Shown in pieces: positions 33,321 through 42,593 of a DNA stretch of 64,000 nt. Each line of letters opens with the position of its first letter. The stretch's first letter is position 1. The DNA comes from an uncultured Oscillospiraceae bacterium (GTDB lineage: Bacteria; Bacillota; Clostridia; Oscillospirales; Acutalibacteraceae), in contig URQB01000008.1 in assembly GCA_900549825.1 (NCBI GenBank), forward strand, positions 1 through 64,000, in the 5' to 3' direction. Made by a program: the position numbers and the translations under genes. The notes beneath the pieces are model-generated. The model made no database searches. It was not told where the DNA came from and saw only the letters and a list, made by a program, of their open reading frames with translations.

Positions 33321-33470
33321 GTGTGCCGGGAAAGTTCTGCTGCCTTTTGTTGTCTGTCAAAATGACAGGGGGGCGCCATATGCGGCATTTCGATTTGGAT
33401 TTTCAGGATAAGAACGGAGAGCGTTACCAGTTCTCCAAGCGGACCGCAGAACGGATGGACGCGCTGCTGA

Positions 33471-33659
33471 CGGACTATTATCCACGACAGTGAAACGCTG
33501 GAACCGCGCGACAGATTGCACGCTGCGGTTGGGGCGGCGGCGCAATGCGATTTGATGGGGGAGAACGGGATTCCGCTCCAGGCGGATGGGGATGCGCTCA
33601 GGCTGCATTTCAGGCCATTCGAAATCAAAGCGCTGAAGGCCAGGCTATCTCGCGGATAG
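33471..33659 (+). pseudogene. Possible C-terminal remnant of a GH38-like glycosidase
   Basis: The frame reads IIHDSETLEPRDRLHAA, then CDLMGENGIPLQADGDALRL and HFRPFEIKALKARL before the stop. This ending resembles the C-terminal beta-domain of GH38 alpha-mannosidases (PFEIKT-like motif). There is no start codon context and a stop immediately upstream. The rest of the 33321-33976 gap shows only a 43-codon frame at 33362 without a ribosome site and a terminator. Confidence 0.35.
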
Positions 33660-33696
33660 GAGCCTGCGCGCAATTGATTTGAATGGTATATGGCAA

Positions 33697-33733
33697 TGCG
33701 GGCCGTAGATTCGGCGGCCCGCAGACATTTTTT
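33697..33733 (+). terminator. Intrinsic terminator
   Basis: TGCGGGCCG and CGGCCCGCA arms, then GACATTTTTTC. Confidence 0.8.
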
Positions 33734-33976
33734 CGGGCATGTGTAAAACGATGGTTTTTCACTTTGTCTGCAATGGTTACTAATTTCTTTCAAATTAGTT
33801 AAAATAGTCGTAATTTATTTTATAGGAAGAAAAAGCATCTGCTTTCATGCCATAATAAGATCAAAGTTGGCAGCTGCCTTTCGCCAGTTTTTACACTGTA
33901 TAGCGCTTTTATTTTTGTACAAGCTGAAATTGGAGAAGGATTTTCAGAAAAAGCAGAAGAGAGCAGATGAAATCAA

Positions 33977-34999
33977 ATGAAGCTGAAAACATTTTGCAGG
34001 AGGATGCGTGCTTTGAGTTTGAAGCGGATGTTTCGGCTGATTCGTGCGATCAGCCGGGAATCGGACAAACCCTGCCTGCTTATTTTGATAGATATGCTTT
34101 GGTGCGCCGCACGTTATGGCGTCGGTTATTTAGATTATAAGGTGTTCGGGTTTGCGTTTATCCACGGTGAAGCGCGCAGGACCTTTATGACGATGGACGA
34201 TAACCTTTCGCTCGTCCGCGCGGTGAATGATAAGGCGTATACGTATATTTTTGATCAGAAATGTGCGTTCAACGAGCGGTTTCACGATTTCCTCGGGCGG
34301 GACTGGCTCGATTTGCGCACGGCGGACAGGGAAGCGTTCGCCGCTTTTTTAGCCGGACGGAAAGATTTTTTTGCCAAAGAAGTAGACAGCTTTGGCGGGC
34401 AGGGCGTCAGCCGCATTTTGGTGGATGATTATCCCGATGTGAAAACGCTTTACCACCGCCTGCGCGGGAGCGGGCAATATCTCGTAGAGGAAACGATCCG
34501 ACAGAACCCGGAGATGGAGCGGCTGCACCCCGGCTCGATCAATACGCTTCGGCTCGTCACCCTGTTGGCTCACAATGAACCGTATGTGATATATGCGCTG
34601 ATCCGCGTCGGCGGCGAGGGGCAGTGTATCGACAATATCTGCAGCGGCGGGATGTATGCGCCTGTGGATGAGAATGGCGTGATTTTCCATGATGCCTTTT
34701 GCGAGATGGAGGAGCGCTTTTATGCATATCATATGGAATCCGGGGTCAAATTCGTAGGGTTTCAGGTGCCGCGCTTCCAAGAGGCGGTGGAGCTGGTCAA
34801 AAAGGCGGCGATGGTTGTCCCGCAGGTGGGATATGTCGGCTGGGATGTGGCAATCGGGGAAAACGGTCCCCTGCTGATTGAGGGTAATGTGATCCCGGGC
34901 TATGATATGTGCCAGAACTACTGTCATTTGAAAAAGAAAGGGGAGGGGATTCTGCCCCGCTTTGAAAAGGTGATGGGAACCGCCTTTTTTCATCATTGA
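33977..34999 (+). CDS. Sugar-transfer-associated ATP-grasp protein
   Basis: The 340-residue protein has an ATP-grasp layout: FAKEVDSFGGQGVSRILVDD (nucleotide loop), GSGQYLVEETIRQNPEMERL, HPGSINTLRLVTLL, ALIRVGGEGQCIDNICSGGM and VGWDVAIGENGPLLIEGNVI (metal-binding Glu/Asn). This matches the ATPgrasp_ST family found near capsule and glycan genes, which probably ligates or modifies sugar-linked groups. No glycan operon is seen here. The next gene block is the tail cluster, separated by a strong terminator. Confidence 0.8.
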   Translation: MKLKTFCRRMRALSLKRMFRLIRAISRESDKPCLLILIDMLWCAARYGVGYLDYKVFGFAFIHGEARRTFMTMDDNLSLVRAVNDKAYTYIFDQKCAFNERFHDFLGRDWLDLRTADREAFAAFLAGRKDFFAKEVDSFGGQGVSRILVDDYPDVKTLYHRLRGSGQYLVEETIRQNPEMERLHPGSINTLRLVTLLAHNEPYVIYALIRVGGEGQCIDNICSGGMYAPVDENGVIFHDAFCEMEERFYAYHMESGVKFVGFQVPRFQEAVELVKKAAMVVPQVGYVGWDVAIGENGPLLIEGNVIPGYDMCQNYCHLKKKGEGILPRFEKVMGTAFFHH

Positions 35000-35004
35000 A
35001 AAAA

Positions 35005-35050
35005 GAAAAACGCCGGCCCTGCAGTTTGATTTGCAGGGCCGGCGTTTTTT
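35005..35050. terminator. Strong bidirectional terminator at the end of the tail cluster
   Basis: AAAAACGCCGGCCCTGCA and TGCAGGGCCGGCGTTTTT, a near-perfect 18-base stem with A/T runs on both sides. Confidence 0.92.
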
Positions 35051-35056
35051 AGGGAA

Positions 35057-36103
35057 TTACGGGATATCCGCCTGATCGATATAGCCTGTTACGCAATTCG
35101 CCACCGGCGTCTTGCCCACCAAATCCGTGCGCGGGGTGATGCGGTAACGCCCGCTGAAGGATTTGCCGTCATAGAGATAATATGTGCCGCTGAGCCTGCG
35201 CGCAGCGTTTTTTACAGTGGAAGAGGCATAAAGCGGGGCATTGGAAAGCGTGATTTTCCGCCCTGCCTCATACCGGTTTGACGGCTGGGCAGGGGCCGCC
35301 CCGCCGGTTTGCCCGACGGTTTCCGCGTCGACCCATCCGTATACGCCCTTCCCATCCTGGCTGATCAGGTGGTAGGGGTGCCTGTTTCCGGGGGATATTG
35401 CGGTCACACTGCATCTGCTCGCGCCTCGTGTGGAGGCAGCGGATACGGCGCTGGACGAAACGTAGACAGGGCCTCCTGTGAACTGGACAATATCGCCCGC
35501 GTCGACTTTTCCGGCGCTTTCAGCGGGCTTTTCCTGTTCCGGGGCCTTTTTCTTCAGCTTCAGGTATGCGGCTGCCGCTTTTGCATACGCTTCGCCGACT
35601 GCTTTGAGCTTCGCATCCGTATTGATCTTTGCCTGGTCTTTTGCGTTGTCCACGAATGCATATTCGCCAAGGATGGAGGGGATGTCCGTCCAGGAAGCCT
35701 GCCGGCACATGCCGAAGTTATACTTCGTGTCCGGCCGGCTCTCCTTGATCCCACGGCTCTTCTGGCCGAGCTTCGTCATTTCGGAGAGCACTGCCTGTGC
35801 AAGTGCCTTTGATGGTGCATGCTGATACCAGTAATAGACCTCGCAGCCTTCCCCGCCACCGGCATTGTAATGGATTTCAAGCACGAGGGAGGGCCGCTTT
35901 TTTTCGATCTCCTCCATCTTATGGGCGACTGTGCAATCCCGGTCCGTCGTGCGGGCCATAATGGGATCGCAGTCGTAGGCTTTCAGGGCGTCTCTGCAGG
36001 CAAGGGCGGTTTTTAAGGTTAAAATTTTTTCTACGTAAGCTCCCGCGCATGCGCCGGGATCGCTGCCGCCATGCCCGGCGGCAATGTAGATCGTTGTAGC
36101 CAT
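35057..36103 (-). CDS. N-acetylmuramoyl-L-alanine amidase (endolysin)
   Basis: The 348-residue protein begins with an Amidase_3 domain: IYIAAGHGGSDPGACAG (zinc His), KILTLKTALACRDAL, IMARTTDRD and VLEIHYNAGGGEGCEVYYW (second zinc His), ending near residue 190. Two SH3-like repeats follow after a Lys/Glu-rich linker (about 215-275 and 285-345), giving wall binding. It would cut the stem peptide from peptidoglycan to release particles. It has no signal peptide, so it needs the holin. It is the last gene of the cluster. Confidence 0.9.
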   Translation of the reverse strand: MATTIYIAAGHGGSDPGACAGAYVEKILTLKTALACRDALKAYDCDPIMARTTDRDCTVAHKMEEIEKKRPSLVLEIHYNAGGGEGCEVYYWYQHAPSKALAQAVLSEMTKLGQKSRGIKESRPDTKYNFGMCRQASWTDIPSILGEYAFVDNAKDQAKINTDAKLKAVGEAYAKAAAAYLKLKKKAPEQEKPAESAGKVDAGDIVQFTGGPVYVSSSAVSAASTRGASRCSVTAISPGNRHPYHLISQDGKGVYGWVDAETVGQTGGAAPAQPSNRYEAGRKITLSNAPLYASSTVKNAARRLSGTYYLYDGKSFSGRYRITPRTDLVGKTPVANCVTGYIDQADIP

Positions 36104-36162
36104 CTGGATGCTCCTTCCTTTCCAATGAGCTGCCGTGGCCGGAAGACCGATTTCGGCAGCAG

Positions 36163-36597
36163 CTATTGCAATGTGTTTTCCGTGATAATCGGCAGCTCCA
36201 GGAGCTCACGGTACATAATTTCTCCATGCCCGTTCCCACCGAGCCCGGCATAGACGGCATAGAGGTTGACAAGCCTTTGCCGCACGGAGAGCGGAATTCC
36301 CGGCGCGCCGATATAATCGCGGTAGATTTTATCGAGGCTGTCGTACAGAAGCTCTGTGGAAGCTTGTTTGAGCAGCTCATTGCTGACGATCTTTTCTTTG
36401 TCTGCTTCAATGTGCTGCTCAAGCATTGCAAACATATCCGCGATCTTTTTTTCCGATTCGTCCGTCCGGCTGGCACGCCGGATAAAGCGTGCCAGTTTCT
36501 TCCGGACAGGGCGGATGCACAAGGCAAGGCAGCCGGAGATCGTCACGATATTTCCGGCGGCCGCACCTACGGTTTTCAACAGTTCCAATGGGTCCAT
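36163..36597 (-). CDS. Small phage protein next to the holin, unknown
   Basis: A 144-residue protein with one N-terminal hydrophobic segment (about residues 12-30), a basic cluster, and then a helical region (SEKKIADMFAMLEQHIEADK). The position between holin and amidase and the membrane segment suggest a lysis accessory or second holin, but I do not recognise the family. Confidence 0.6.
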   Translation of the reverse strand: MDPLELLKTVGAAAGNIVTISGCLALCIRPVRKKLARFIRRASRTDESEKKIADMFAMLEQHIEADKEKIVSNELLKQASTELLYDSLDKIYRDYIGAPGIPLSVRQRLVNLYAVYAGLGGNGHGEIMYRELLELPIITENTLQ

Positions 36598-36621
36598 AAA
36601 ACCGCCTCCCAGACCGGCGGA

Positions 36622-36981
36622 TTATTCCGCGGATGAACCGGTTTTGTCCAAAAGAAGCCGGTCAAGCTGTGTTTTGGCGTACTGTTCGATCGCATCAAAT
36701 GCGTTCTGGACGATCATGGAGATCACGCTGCGCGGGAAGAACATCCGCGCGGGTGCGGGTAGAATATTATATAGGGCGTCCACCACCCATTCGAATTTTT
36801 GTCCACCCGCTTTGGCGGTATCCTGAAATGCTTTTTCCGCTTCGCCGATGAGCTGCCCGGCCTGCTGCTGGAGCCGGGTATTTTGCTTCCAATAAAGAGA
36901 AAGCCCGCCAAGCAGGATGAGCCCGGCGGTGATGAGGATTTTGAAAATAAGTTCCCAGTTCAAAAGATGGTCTCCTTTCAT
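36622..36981 (-). CDS. Phage holin, LLH-type
   Basis: The 119-residue protein has one N-terminal membrane helix (about residues 11-27, ILITAGLILLGGLSLYW) followed by a charged amphipathic region with QLIGEAEKAFQDT and VVDALYNILP. This layout and the position before an amidase gene fit LLH-family holins, which open the membrane for the endolysin. ATG 36981 has GAAAGGAGA upstream. Confidence 0.7.
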   Translation of the reverse strand: MKGDHLLNWELIFKILITAGLILLGGLSLYWKQNTRLQQQAGQLIGEAEKAFQDTAKAGGQKFEWVVDALYNILPAPARMFFPRSVISMIVQNAFDAIEQYAKTQLDRLLLDKTGSSAE

Positions 36982-37049
36982 GATGTTAGATTTTTCAACA
37001 CTTTATGCGGCGGGCACAAAGAGGGCGTTGTTGATCTGATGCATGCATC

Positions 37050-38018
37050 TTAACCCTCCCCTATTTCATCAGCTGCGATCACAATCAATGAATGAAAGGC
37101 ATAATTCCAATTATTTTTAAAAGCCTCTTGACCTTCTGTTTCGTATTGATGAGCGGCAGCCTCTAAAAACTCATTTCCGGTCATCATAATTTCTCTTTGA
37201 GTTTTGTCGTCAGTGCTGCCGAATATAAAACCAAACGGAGGACATTCTACTCCCGGAATGCTTGCCCCAAAGACAGGAACAGTCAGTATGAAGAAGCCCT
37301 CTATGGCAGATATCTGAATGGAAATGGCACGATCCCATAGATCGGCTGGAGGCGGGTTATCCCCTCCAATGGTCGCCCACATCTTGTGTCCCAAAAATCC
37401 CCCTATAGAATCTGTTATACGCATATAGTCCCAATCCAGGGGGTAAGTGTATCTCGTAAGAGATACGCCTCCTTCTGGTCCTCTCGGTCCCATCAGGTTG
37501 GGCGTGGTGATCGAGCCGTTTTGATCGGTGATCGTGAGCTTGTATTCTGTAGCGGTATCGCTGGAAACGGTGACGGTGGGGCTTACGCCGTCGCGCGGGG
37601 AGGAGAGGGGCGTATTGGCAGAGGATTCCTCTCCAGATACAGCGGCCTGAAAGCCAAGGCGCGCCCGCGGCGATTTACAGAGCAGCACCTCCTTGCCATC
37701 CATTTCCTGACAACCCTCCACATTGAAGAAGAGCCCTTGTGCATCCGTGATATCGTGCCAGAGCTTACAATAAATCGTGTTGCCTTCACGGTAAGCGCGA
37801 TCGCCGCTGGCGGTATCCGTAATCCGATTGGTCAGGATCCGCTCCTCATTGCCGTATCGGCAGAAGGCGATCCGGTAATATTCGATCTCCGGAATGCTCA
37901 TTTCCTCCGGCAGGCTGATGACGAGCTGCGTCATCAGATGCTCGCCCCGACGGCCTGCGAGAGCGCCGTCCGGGTAGGAAACCGAGCGGTTGGTAAAATC
38001 AATGCGTATGGTTCGCAT
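37050..38018 (-). CDS. Tail-tip/baseplate-associated protein
   Basis: A 322-residue protein. The N-terminal part (LVISLPEEMSIPEIEYYRIA, NTIYCKLWHDITDAQGLFFN) resembles upper-baseplate (BppU-like) N-domains. A collagen-like GPRGPEGG lies near residue 180, and the rest looks like a receptor- or carbohydrate-binding tip domain. It lies after the large tail-tip protein and before the lysis genes, as tail fibre genes do. A 9-base intercistronic hairpin (38051-38091) precedes it. Confidence 0.6.
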   Translation of the reverse strand: MRTIRIDFTNRSVSYPDGALAGRRGEHLMTQLVISLPEEMSIPEIEYYRIAFCRYGNEERILTNRITDTASGDRAYREGNTIYCKLWHDITDAQGLFFNVEGCQEMDGKEVLLCKSPRARLGFQAAVSGEESSANTPLSSPRDGVSPTVTVSSDTATEYKLTITDQNGSITTPNLMGPRGPEGGVSLTRYTYPLDWDYMRITDSIGGFLGHKMWATIGGDNPPPADLWDRAISIQISAIEGFFILTVPVFGASIPGVECPPFGFIFGSTDDKTQREIMMTGNEFLEAAAHQYETEGQEAFKNNWNYAFHSLIVIAADEIGEG

Positions 38019-38050
38019 CGTGTATTCATCCTTTCATGGCTTTTGAATTG

Positions 38051-38091
38051 GGGGCGTTGTCGATGGAGATTTTTACATTTGGCAACGCCCC
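38051..38091. other. Intercistronic hairpin
   Basis: GGGGCGTTG and CAACGCCCC, 9 perfect pairs with a 23-base loop, just upstream of the baseplate-like gene. Confidence 0.55.
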
Positions 38092-38115
38092 TGTGCGAAC
38101 GCGTCGGGATTCTCC

Positions 38116-38310
38116 TTATGATTGCTGCTCGGGAGCCTCGGCTGCGGCTGGCAGCTGGGCGAGCGCCTCCAGCTCGGCGAATGCGCCGCGCAGCTGTGCC
38201 ATGCGCTCGCGGCAGGCTTTGAGCTGCCGGCTCAGATTCGATTTTTGCAGCGTCAGGTTGTTATACTCCTGCTGGAGCTCCGCTTTGCGGCGGTTGAGAT
38301 AGTCCTGCAT
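38116..38310 (-). CDS. Small coiled-coil phage protein
   Basis: The 64-residue product is almost wholly a heptad coiled coil (QDYLNRRKAELQQEYNNLTL, SRQLKACRERMAQLRGAFAE) with an Ala/Pro-rich tail. A GGGAGGG site precedes the ATG. Small trimeric coiled coils like this occur beside tail-tip genes; no specific role can be given. Confidence 0.6.
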   Translation of the reverse strand: MQDYLNRRKAELQQEYNNLTLQKSNLSRQLKACRERMAQLRGAFAELEALAQLPAAAEAPEQQS

Positions 38311-38334
38311 GCTGTTTCCCTCCCTTGTGATGTT

Positions 38335-38745
38335 TTATTCCGTTACTTCCTGCCACCAGCGCGCGTCCGAGCCGGGGATTGTGGTATTGCCGTCAATCTG
38401 CGAAATATACCGTTTGCCGTTGTAGGTGACCTTGTCGCCGATGCTGTAAGCATCGTGCGCGCCGGTGGGCTGCACCCATGCGGGCCACTCGTCCAATGTG
38501 ATCTGTGTCCAGAGGGCAGGGGCTGCGTCGGGCCAGTTGTCCGCCCGATCCCAGCAGTCCACATTCGCACGATAGAGCTGCCCCTCAAAACGGCGGACGC
38601 TGCGCGCAGGGATCAGGCCTCCATCCCCGGTCAGCAGGTCGAAAACTGATAAATAATCCCCGGATGAAAGCAGCTCATCCGGGGCGCTCTGTGCGAGAGA
38701 TACGTATTTCGCCCGCATCGTGCGGGCCTCGTCAATGATGCTCAT
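38335..38745 (-). CDS. Tail-tip protein with carbohydrate-binding (chitin-binding-like) domain
   Basis: The 136-residue protein ends in an aromatic motif PTGAHDAYSIGDKVTYNGKR followed by YISQIDGN and WWQEV. This matches the small ChtBD3/CBM5-12-like domain common in phage tail proteins. The N-terminal part is helical. It probably helps bind wall glycans. It overlaps the upstream gene by four bases. Confidence 0.65.
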   Translation of the reverse strand: MSIIDEARTMRAKYVSLAQSAPDELLSSGDYLSVFDLLTGDGGLIPARSVRRFEGQLYRANVDCWDRADNWPDAAPALWTQITLDEWPAWVQPTGAHDAYSIGDKVTYNGKRYISQIDGNTTIPGSDARWWQEVTE

Positions 38746-39140
38746 GTCTCATTTCCTCCCATCAGAATGTTAGTTGCGGCAGCGAGTTCGGCGTAGGAGG
38801 GAGATTCGGGGGTGTCATCCTCGAATACATCGGTTACGTCCGCAAATTTGGTAGCGATTTCAGGGTATTTTTCGGCATCCTGCGCTTTGAGTTTGATATC
38901 CTCATAGATCATGCGGAGAATGTCAGGAACGCTTTCGCCATTTTGGATTGCCAGCCAACCGACATAATAAAAAATGCCGATTTCATTTTCTGCCTGCCCT
39001 GGTTCGCGGGAGGGATAAATTGAAATTTGATAAATGATTCCCTTCCCTTTCCGGTCATATGTAAAATTCGATACTTTCAGATACCCTTTTGAAACTAGAA
39101 AACCCTGATTTGTGATCAGTTTTTCTTTATAAAATGCCAA
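38742..39140 (-). CDS. Hypothetical tail-region protein
   Basis: A 132-residue protein with a beta-rich N-terminus (GFLVSKGYLKVSNFTYDRKG) and an acidic helical C-terminus. No domain is recognised. Gene order places it between the large tail-tip protein and the carbohydrate-binding protein, with a 4-base overlap to the latter. AATAAGGAGGATG lies upstream. Confidence 0.55.
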   Translation of the reverse strand: MAFYKEKLITNQGFLVSKGYLKVSNFTYDRKGKGIIYQISIYPSREPGQAENEIGIFYYVGWLAIQNGESVPDILRMIYEDIKLKAQDAEKYPEIATKFADVTDVFEDDTPESPSYAELAAATNILMGGNET

Positions 39141-39155
39141 ATGAATTCATCCTCC

Positions 39156-42100
39156 TTATTGAAATTTCCACGATTTTTCTCCCATGGGAAGATCTGCACG
39201 CGTGACGATCGCACCTGTAGCATCTTGCAATTCGAGTGCGATTGAAGGCTTGCCGCTATAGATGCCAATGCCTACCTTTACTTTATAGGCGTAGGATGGA
39301 GCGGAGGGGAACTCAGCGGCTCTCCAATGCTCATATCCAGCAAACATATTATTTTGAAGCGTATTAGTTTTAAGAGCTGCGCGTGATTCAAAAGAGTAAC
39401 TCATAATTTCAGTAGTTCCACTACTGTAATTTCCAATGCTAACGTTGTCAGCTGAAGCACTTAACATGGTTTTATCGCTTGCAGTCCCTGCAGACACACT
39501 TAGATATGCACTCTTCTTATTATCGCAGGAGTAAGCATCCATGCTTAGTATCCGCATATTGTTAGACGCAGAGCCGCCAAAGGAAGACCCATAAAAACGC
39601 CCAAACTCTTGATTATAATAATTTTTAAAGCTCATACCGGCTGGGTAAAAGCTATCGCTTGCGTTAAATCCGCTGAGCGTGGCAGAAGTACCCGCTCCGA
39701 TTTCTGCGTCTACCAAAAGTGGCTTTGCCGTAAAATTTCCCGTCATTTCCGTATTCTTACCCACGATCTTACCGTTTTCCAGATCAAAATACGAGCTTCC
39801 ATCCTTCGATTGCAATTTTCCCGCCTTGATCTGCGTCGCCGTAATATTCAGCTTTCCATCGCTTCCCAGCCACATCCCGTCCGCCTGTGTAGGGGAGAGG
39901 GTATTGACGAGGTATGCCCGGTCTTCCGGCGCCGGTGTCCAGTCGGTGGCTTTTGTGCCAAGTTCGAGTTTGATCTTTGCCATACAGAACTCTTTTCCGG
40001 GGATATCTTGGGCGATATAAAGGGAGTTGGTATTCCCTGCCGCAGTTGCTGTTGCGGTTATTTCATACTTGTTCCAGCCTTGCTTTAGTGTTACATCAGC
40101 CACATACATAGATTGATTGGTGCTGTTTCCATCTTTAAATGATAGGTGCAGGACCGTATTGTCTGTGTATCTTAGTGCCCAAAAGGACAAAGTATACTTT
40201 TGCCCAACTGTAAATTTGAACCCCTTTGAATTTAAAGAGGTATTGGCAAAATAAAACCATCCCGTTGAATCGCTACCACGCGTAAATTTTAAAACTTTCC
40301 CGTGAATGCCGTCCGCCACGATAGAGATGCTTCCGGTTCCATTTTGTTTGCTACACACCCAATAGTTGAGATTGACCAAGTTATCCCCGTACCCGGTATT
40401 CAATAGCAGATTCCGGCCTCCAATTTGTAGCCCATTGATTCCATTTGCTACATCCCCCTGCGTTGCCACCTGATTCCCCGTGATACTCAGGCTCTTGACG
40501 TTGAGCGATACATCGCCGTTTTCATCCACCCGGAGCGTATCCGTCACGCCGTTATTCACCGTCAGGCCCTTCGCGTTGATGAGCCGCCCCTCGATCTCGC
40601 CGCTCACCTTCAGCCTCTCGCCGATGATCAGATCCCCCATGAGCAGCTTCGCATTCAGGCCATACATATAATTCTTCCCGTCTGGTGTGGTCACACCGTC
40701 AGGCAGCAGGTTCTTGCCGAGCACCGTCTCCGTCGTCTGGAAATCGTCCGTCGAAAAGGCGATGGCATTATTCGTAATCTTCAAAACCTCCGGATCAAAT
40801 TCCCCGGTGGGGTTGAATTCCGCATCCACCACCGCGCGGCGGCCGCTGATGCCGGAGGCGTCGATGACCATAACCTGGTTGTCCGCGTTGACCACCATAT
40901 TGTGCGTGAGGTTGATGGCCTCATCCTTGAGCTCCTGCAGCTGATCCAGATGATCCTTCTGCTGTTTGAAATCGAAGGTAGTGCGCAGATATTCCACCGT
41001 GCTCGCCGTTTTGGCTACGGAGCCGCCGACGAGATCGTTGAAGAGCGCGCTGGGGTCGCTGAGCTTATAGCGGTTTCCGAAGGTGAGGGAGAGGCCGCGT
41101 CCGTCGTAATCCACCGCCATTTCGAGCAGCAGGAGGCTTGCAATATCATCTTCAGCCAGCCGGACGTCGATCAGGCAGCCGGAATGGAGCTGATTGGTCA
41201 GATGGGCGAATTCCTTCTGAAAAATGAAGCTGCCGGTCTCTACAGAATATTCATAGCGCGGCGTGGAGATGGTGTTCAGCAGGCTTTGCGCCTTTTTGTA
41301 GAGCTCCAGCGCCTGTGCCTGTACCTCCTCATAGCTCATGTTGTCCTGCCGGGTGATGTTTTCCTCTGTGTACGCGCCCTGCTGGATGAAGCGAGAGAGC
41401 ACCTCCATCTCGGCCGGCGTAAAGACCGCGTTCAGGGAAATCTGATCCTGCAGCGCTTTGAGCTCGGCATTCGCCGCCTTGAGCTCCGCCTCAATCGAGG
41501 CGAGCGCGCTTTCAGCGCTGCTCAGCGCGGATTTCGCCGCGTTGATTTTTGTGCGGACCGAAGCCAGGTTCGCATTCTTCTGCGCCTGCTCCGCAGGCTC
41601 GCTGATGATGGCGGACTGCTGGGTCTGGAGGTTGGTGAGATCCTGCTTCAGGCGGGTGATTTCCCCTTCCCTGTCGGCCTTGCGCGATTGAATTGCATTG
41701 ATCTGCGCGCGTTTCTGCGGGAAAATGCCGGTCTCTTCCTCTGCGAAGGCGGCAACGTCGGCCTGCCATTTCTGCACCTTGGCAATCAGCGCCGCGTCCA
41801 TCCATTCGTTTGTTAAATAGTAGCTGAAATTGTAGATCATATTCGTCCCCAGCGGATTAACGCTGAGGATATCGAGCTTGTTTCCGCCCTTGACGGTCAG
41901 AGCGGTTTTGATCTCGTCAGATTTGGTGCGCAGGGTGAGGCCCTTGAGCACGTCCTCTGTGGAGAGGCAGATGTCCGTGCGGTTGTCGTACTGGTAGCGG
42001 TCGTAAACCCGGATGATGCGGTTGAGAATATCGAATTCAAACAGGCATTCGTACGCTTCCTCCATCTCCGTCATGAGAAAGGCATACACGGTCTGGTCGG

Positions 42101-42593
42101 TCGTGTCGAAGGTGCGGGAGCGCGCGGCAACGGCGGCGGGGATGCCGTCCGTATCCAGCCGCCAGGAGGGCAGGCGCTTCATGATATCGGAGATCAGGGA
42201 TTGTTTCGGTTCACTGTCATCGGCGCTGTAAAATTTGTAGGTCCCTTCATAGTAGCCAAGCTGGATGTTGTTCAGCTCATATTCGCAGGAAGAGGCCTCC
42301 ACGGTTTTAAAAGCGTCGTTCTTCTCCTCGGATTCGGAAACGTCTGTAATGACGAAATAGCCGATCCCCTCCACCAGCAGGTAGCGGAAGGGCTCCACCT
42401 GCTCATAGACAGGGCAGCGGCAGTCCTCTGTGCCGCGGCGGATGGTGAAGGAGAGGTCAGACAGATCGTTGAAGCGGATGTTCATCTTCCGGTCCGAAAG
42501 GTTGGAGAGGATGCCGAGCGCGCGGCCGTCCGGGTTGCAGAGCGTGATCTGCGGGATCTCAAAATTCCCGAAGGAATCATATTGTGCAAGCAA
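39156..42593 (-). CDS. Large tail-tip protein (Tal / prophage tail endopeptidase-like)
   Basis: The 1145-residue protein begins with the phage minor-structural/tail-spike N-region (ITLCNPDGRALGILSNL, RYLLVEGIGYFVITDV, EASSCEYELNNIQLGYYEG). A long coiled coil follows (about 285-400), then a tip region and a CBM-like beta-sandwich starting GGRNLLLNTGYGDN and ending ELGTKATDWTPAPED (about 740-885). The C-terminal domain is probably receptor-binding. It is the next gene after the distal tail protein, the normal Tal position, and starts one base after that gene ends. Confidence 0.8.
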   Translation of the reverse strand: MLAQYDSFGNFEIPQITLCNPDGRALGILSNLSDRKMNIRFNDLSDLSFTIRRGTEDCRCPVYEQVEPFRYLLVEGIGYFVITDVSESEEKNDAFKTVEASSCEYELNNIQLGYYEGTYKFYSADDSEPKQSLISDIMKRLPSWRLDTDGIPAAVAARSRTFDTTDQTVYAFLMTEMEEAYECLFEFDILNRIIRVYDRYQYDNRTDICLSTEDVLKGLTLRTKSDEIKTALTVKGGNKLDILSVNPLGTNMIYNFSYYLTNEWMDAALIAKVQKWQADVAAFAEEETGIFPQKRAQINAIQSRKADREGEITRLKQDLTNLQTQQSAIISEPAEQAQKNANLASVRTKINAAKSALSSAESALASIEAELKAANAELKALQDQISLNAVFTPAEMEVLSRFIQQGAYTEENITRQDNMSYEEVQAQALELYKKAQSLLNTISTPRYEYSVETGSFIFQKEFAHLTNQLHSGCLIDVRLAEDDIASLLLLEMAVDYDGRGLSLTFGNRYKLSDPSALFNDLVGGSVAKTASTVEYLRTTFDFKQQKDHLDQLQELKDEAINLTHNMVVNADNQVMVIDASGISGRRAVVDAEFNPTGEFDPEVLKITNNAIAFSTDDFQTTETVLGKNLLPDGVTTPDGKNYMYGLNAKLLMGDLIIGERLKVSGEIEGRLINAKGLTVNNGVTDTLRVDENGDVSLNVKSLSITGNQVATQGDVANGINGLQIGGRNLLLNTGYGDNLVNLNYWVCSKQNGTGSISIVADGIHGKVLKFTRGSDSTGWFYFANTSLNSKGFKFTVGQKYTLSFWALRYTDNTVLHLSFKDGNSTNQSMYVADVTLKQGWNKYEITATATAAGNTNSLYIAQDIPGKEFCMAKIKLELGTKATDWTPAPEDRAYLVNTLSPTQADGMWLGSDGKLNITATQIKAGKLQSKDGSSYFDLENGKIVGKNTEMTGNFTAKPLLVDAEIGAGTSATLSGFNASDSFYPAGMSFKNYYNQEFGRFYGSSFGGSASNNMRILSMDAYSCDNKKSAYLSVSAGTASDKTMLSASADNVSIGNYSSGTTEIMSYSFESRAALKTNTLQNNMFAGYEHWRAAEFPSAPSYAYKVKVGIGIYSGKPSIALELQDATGAIVTRADLPMGEKSWKFQ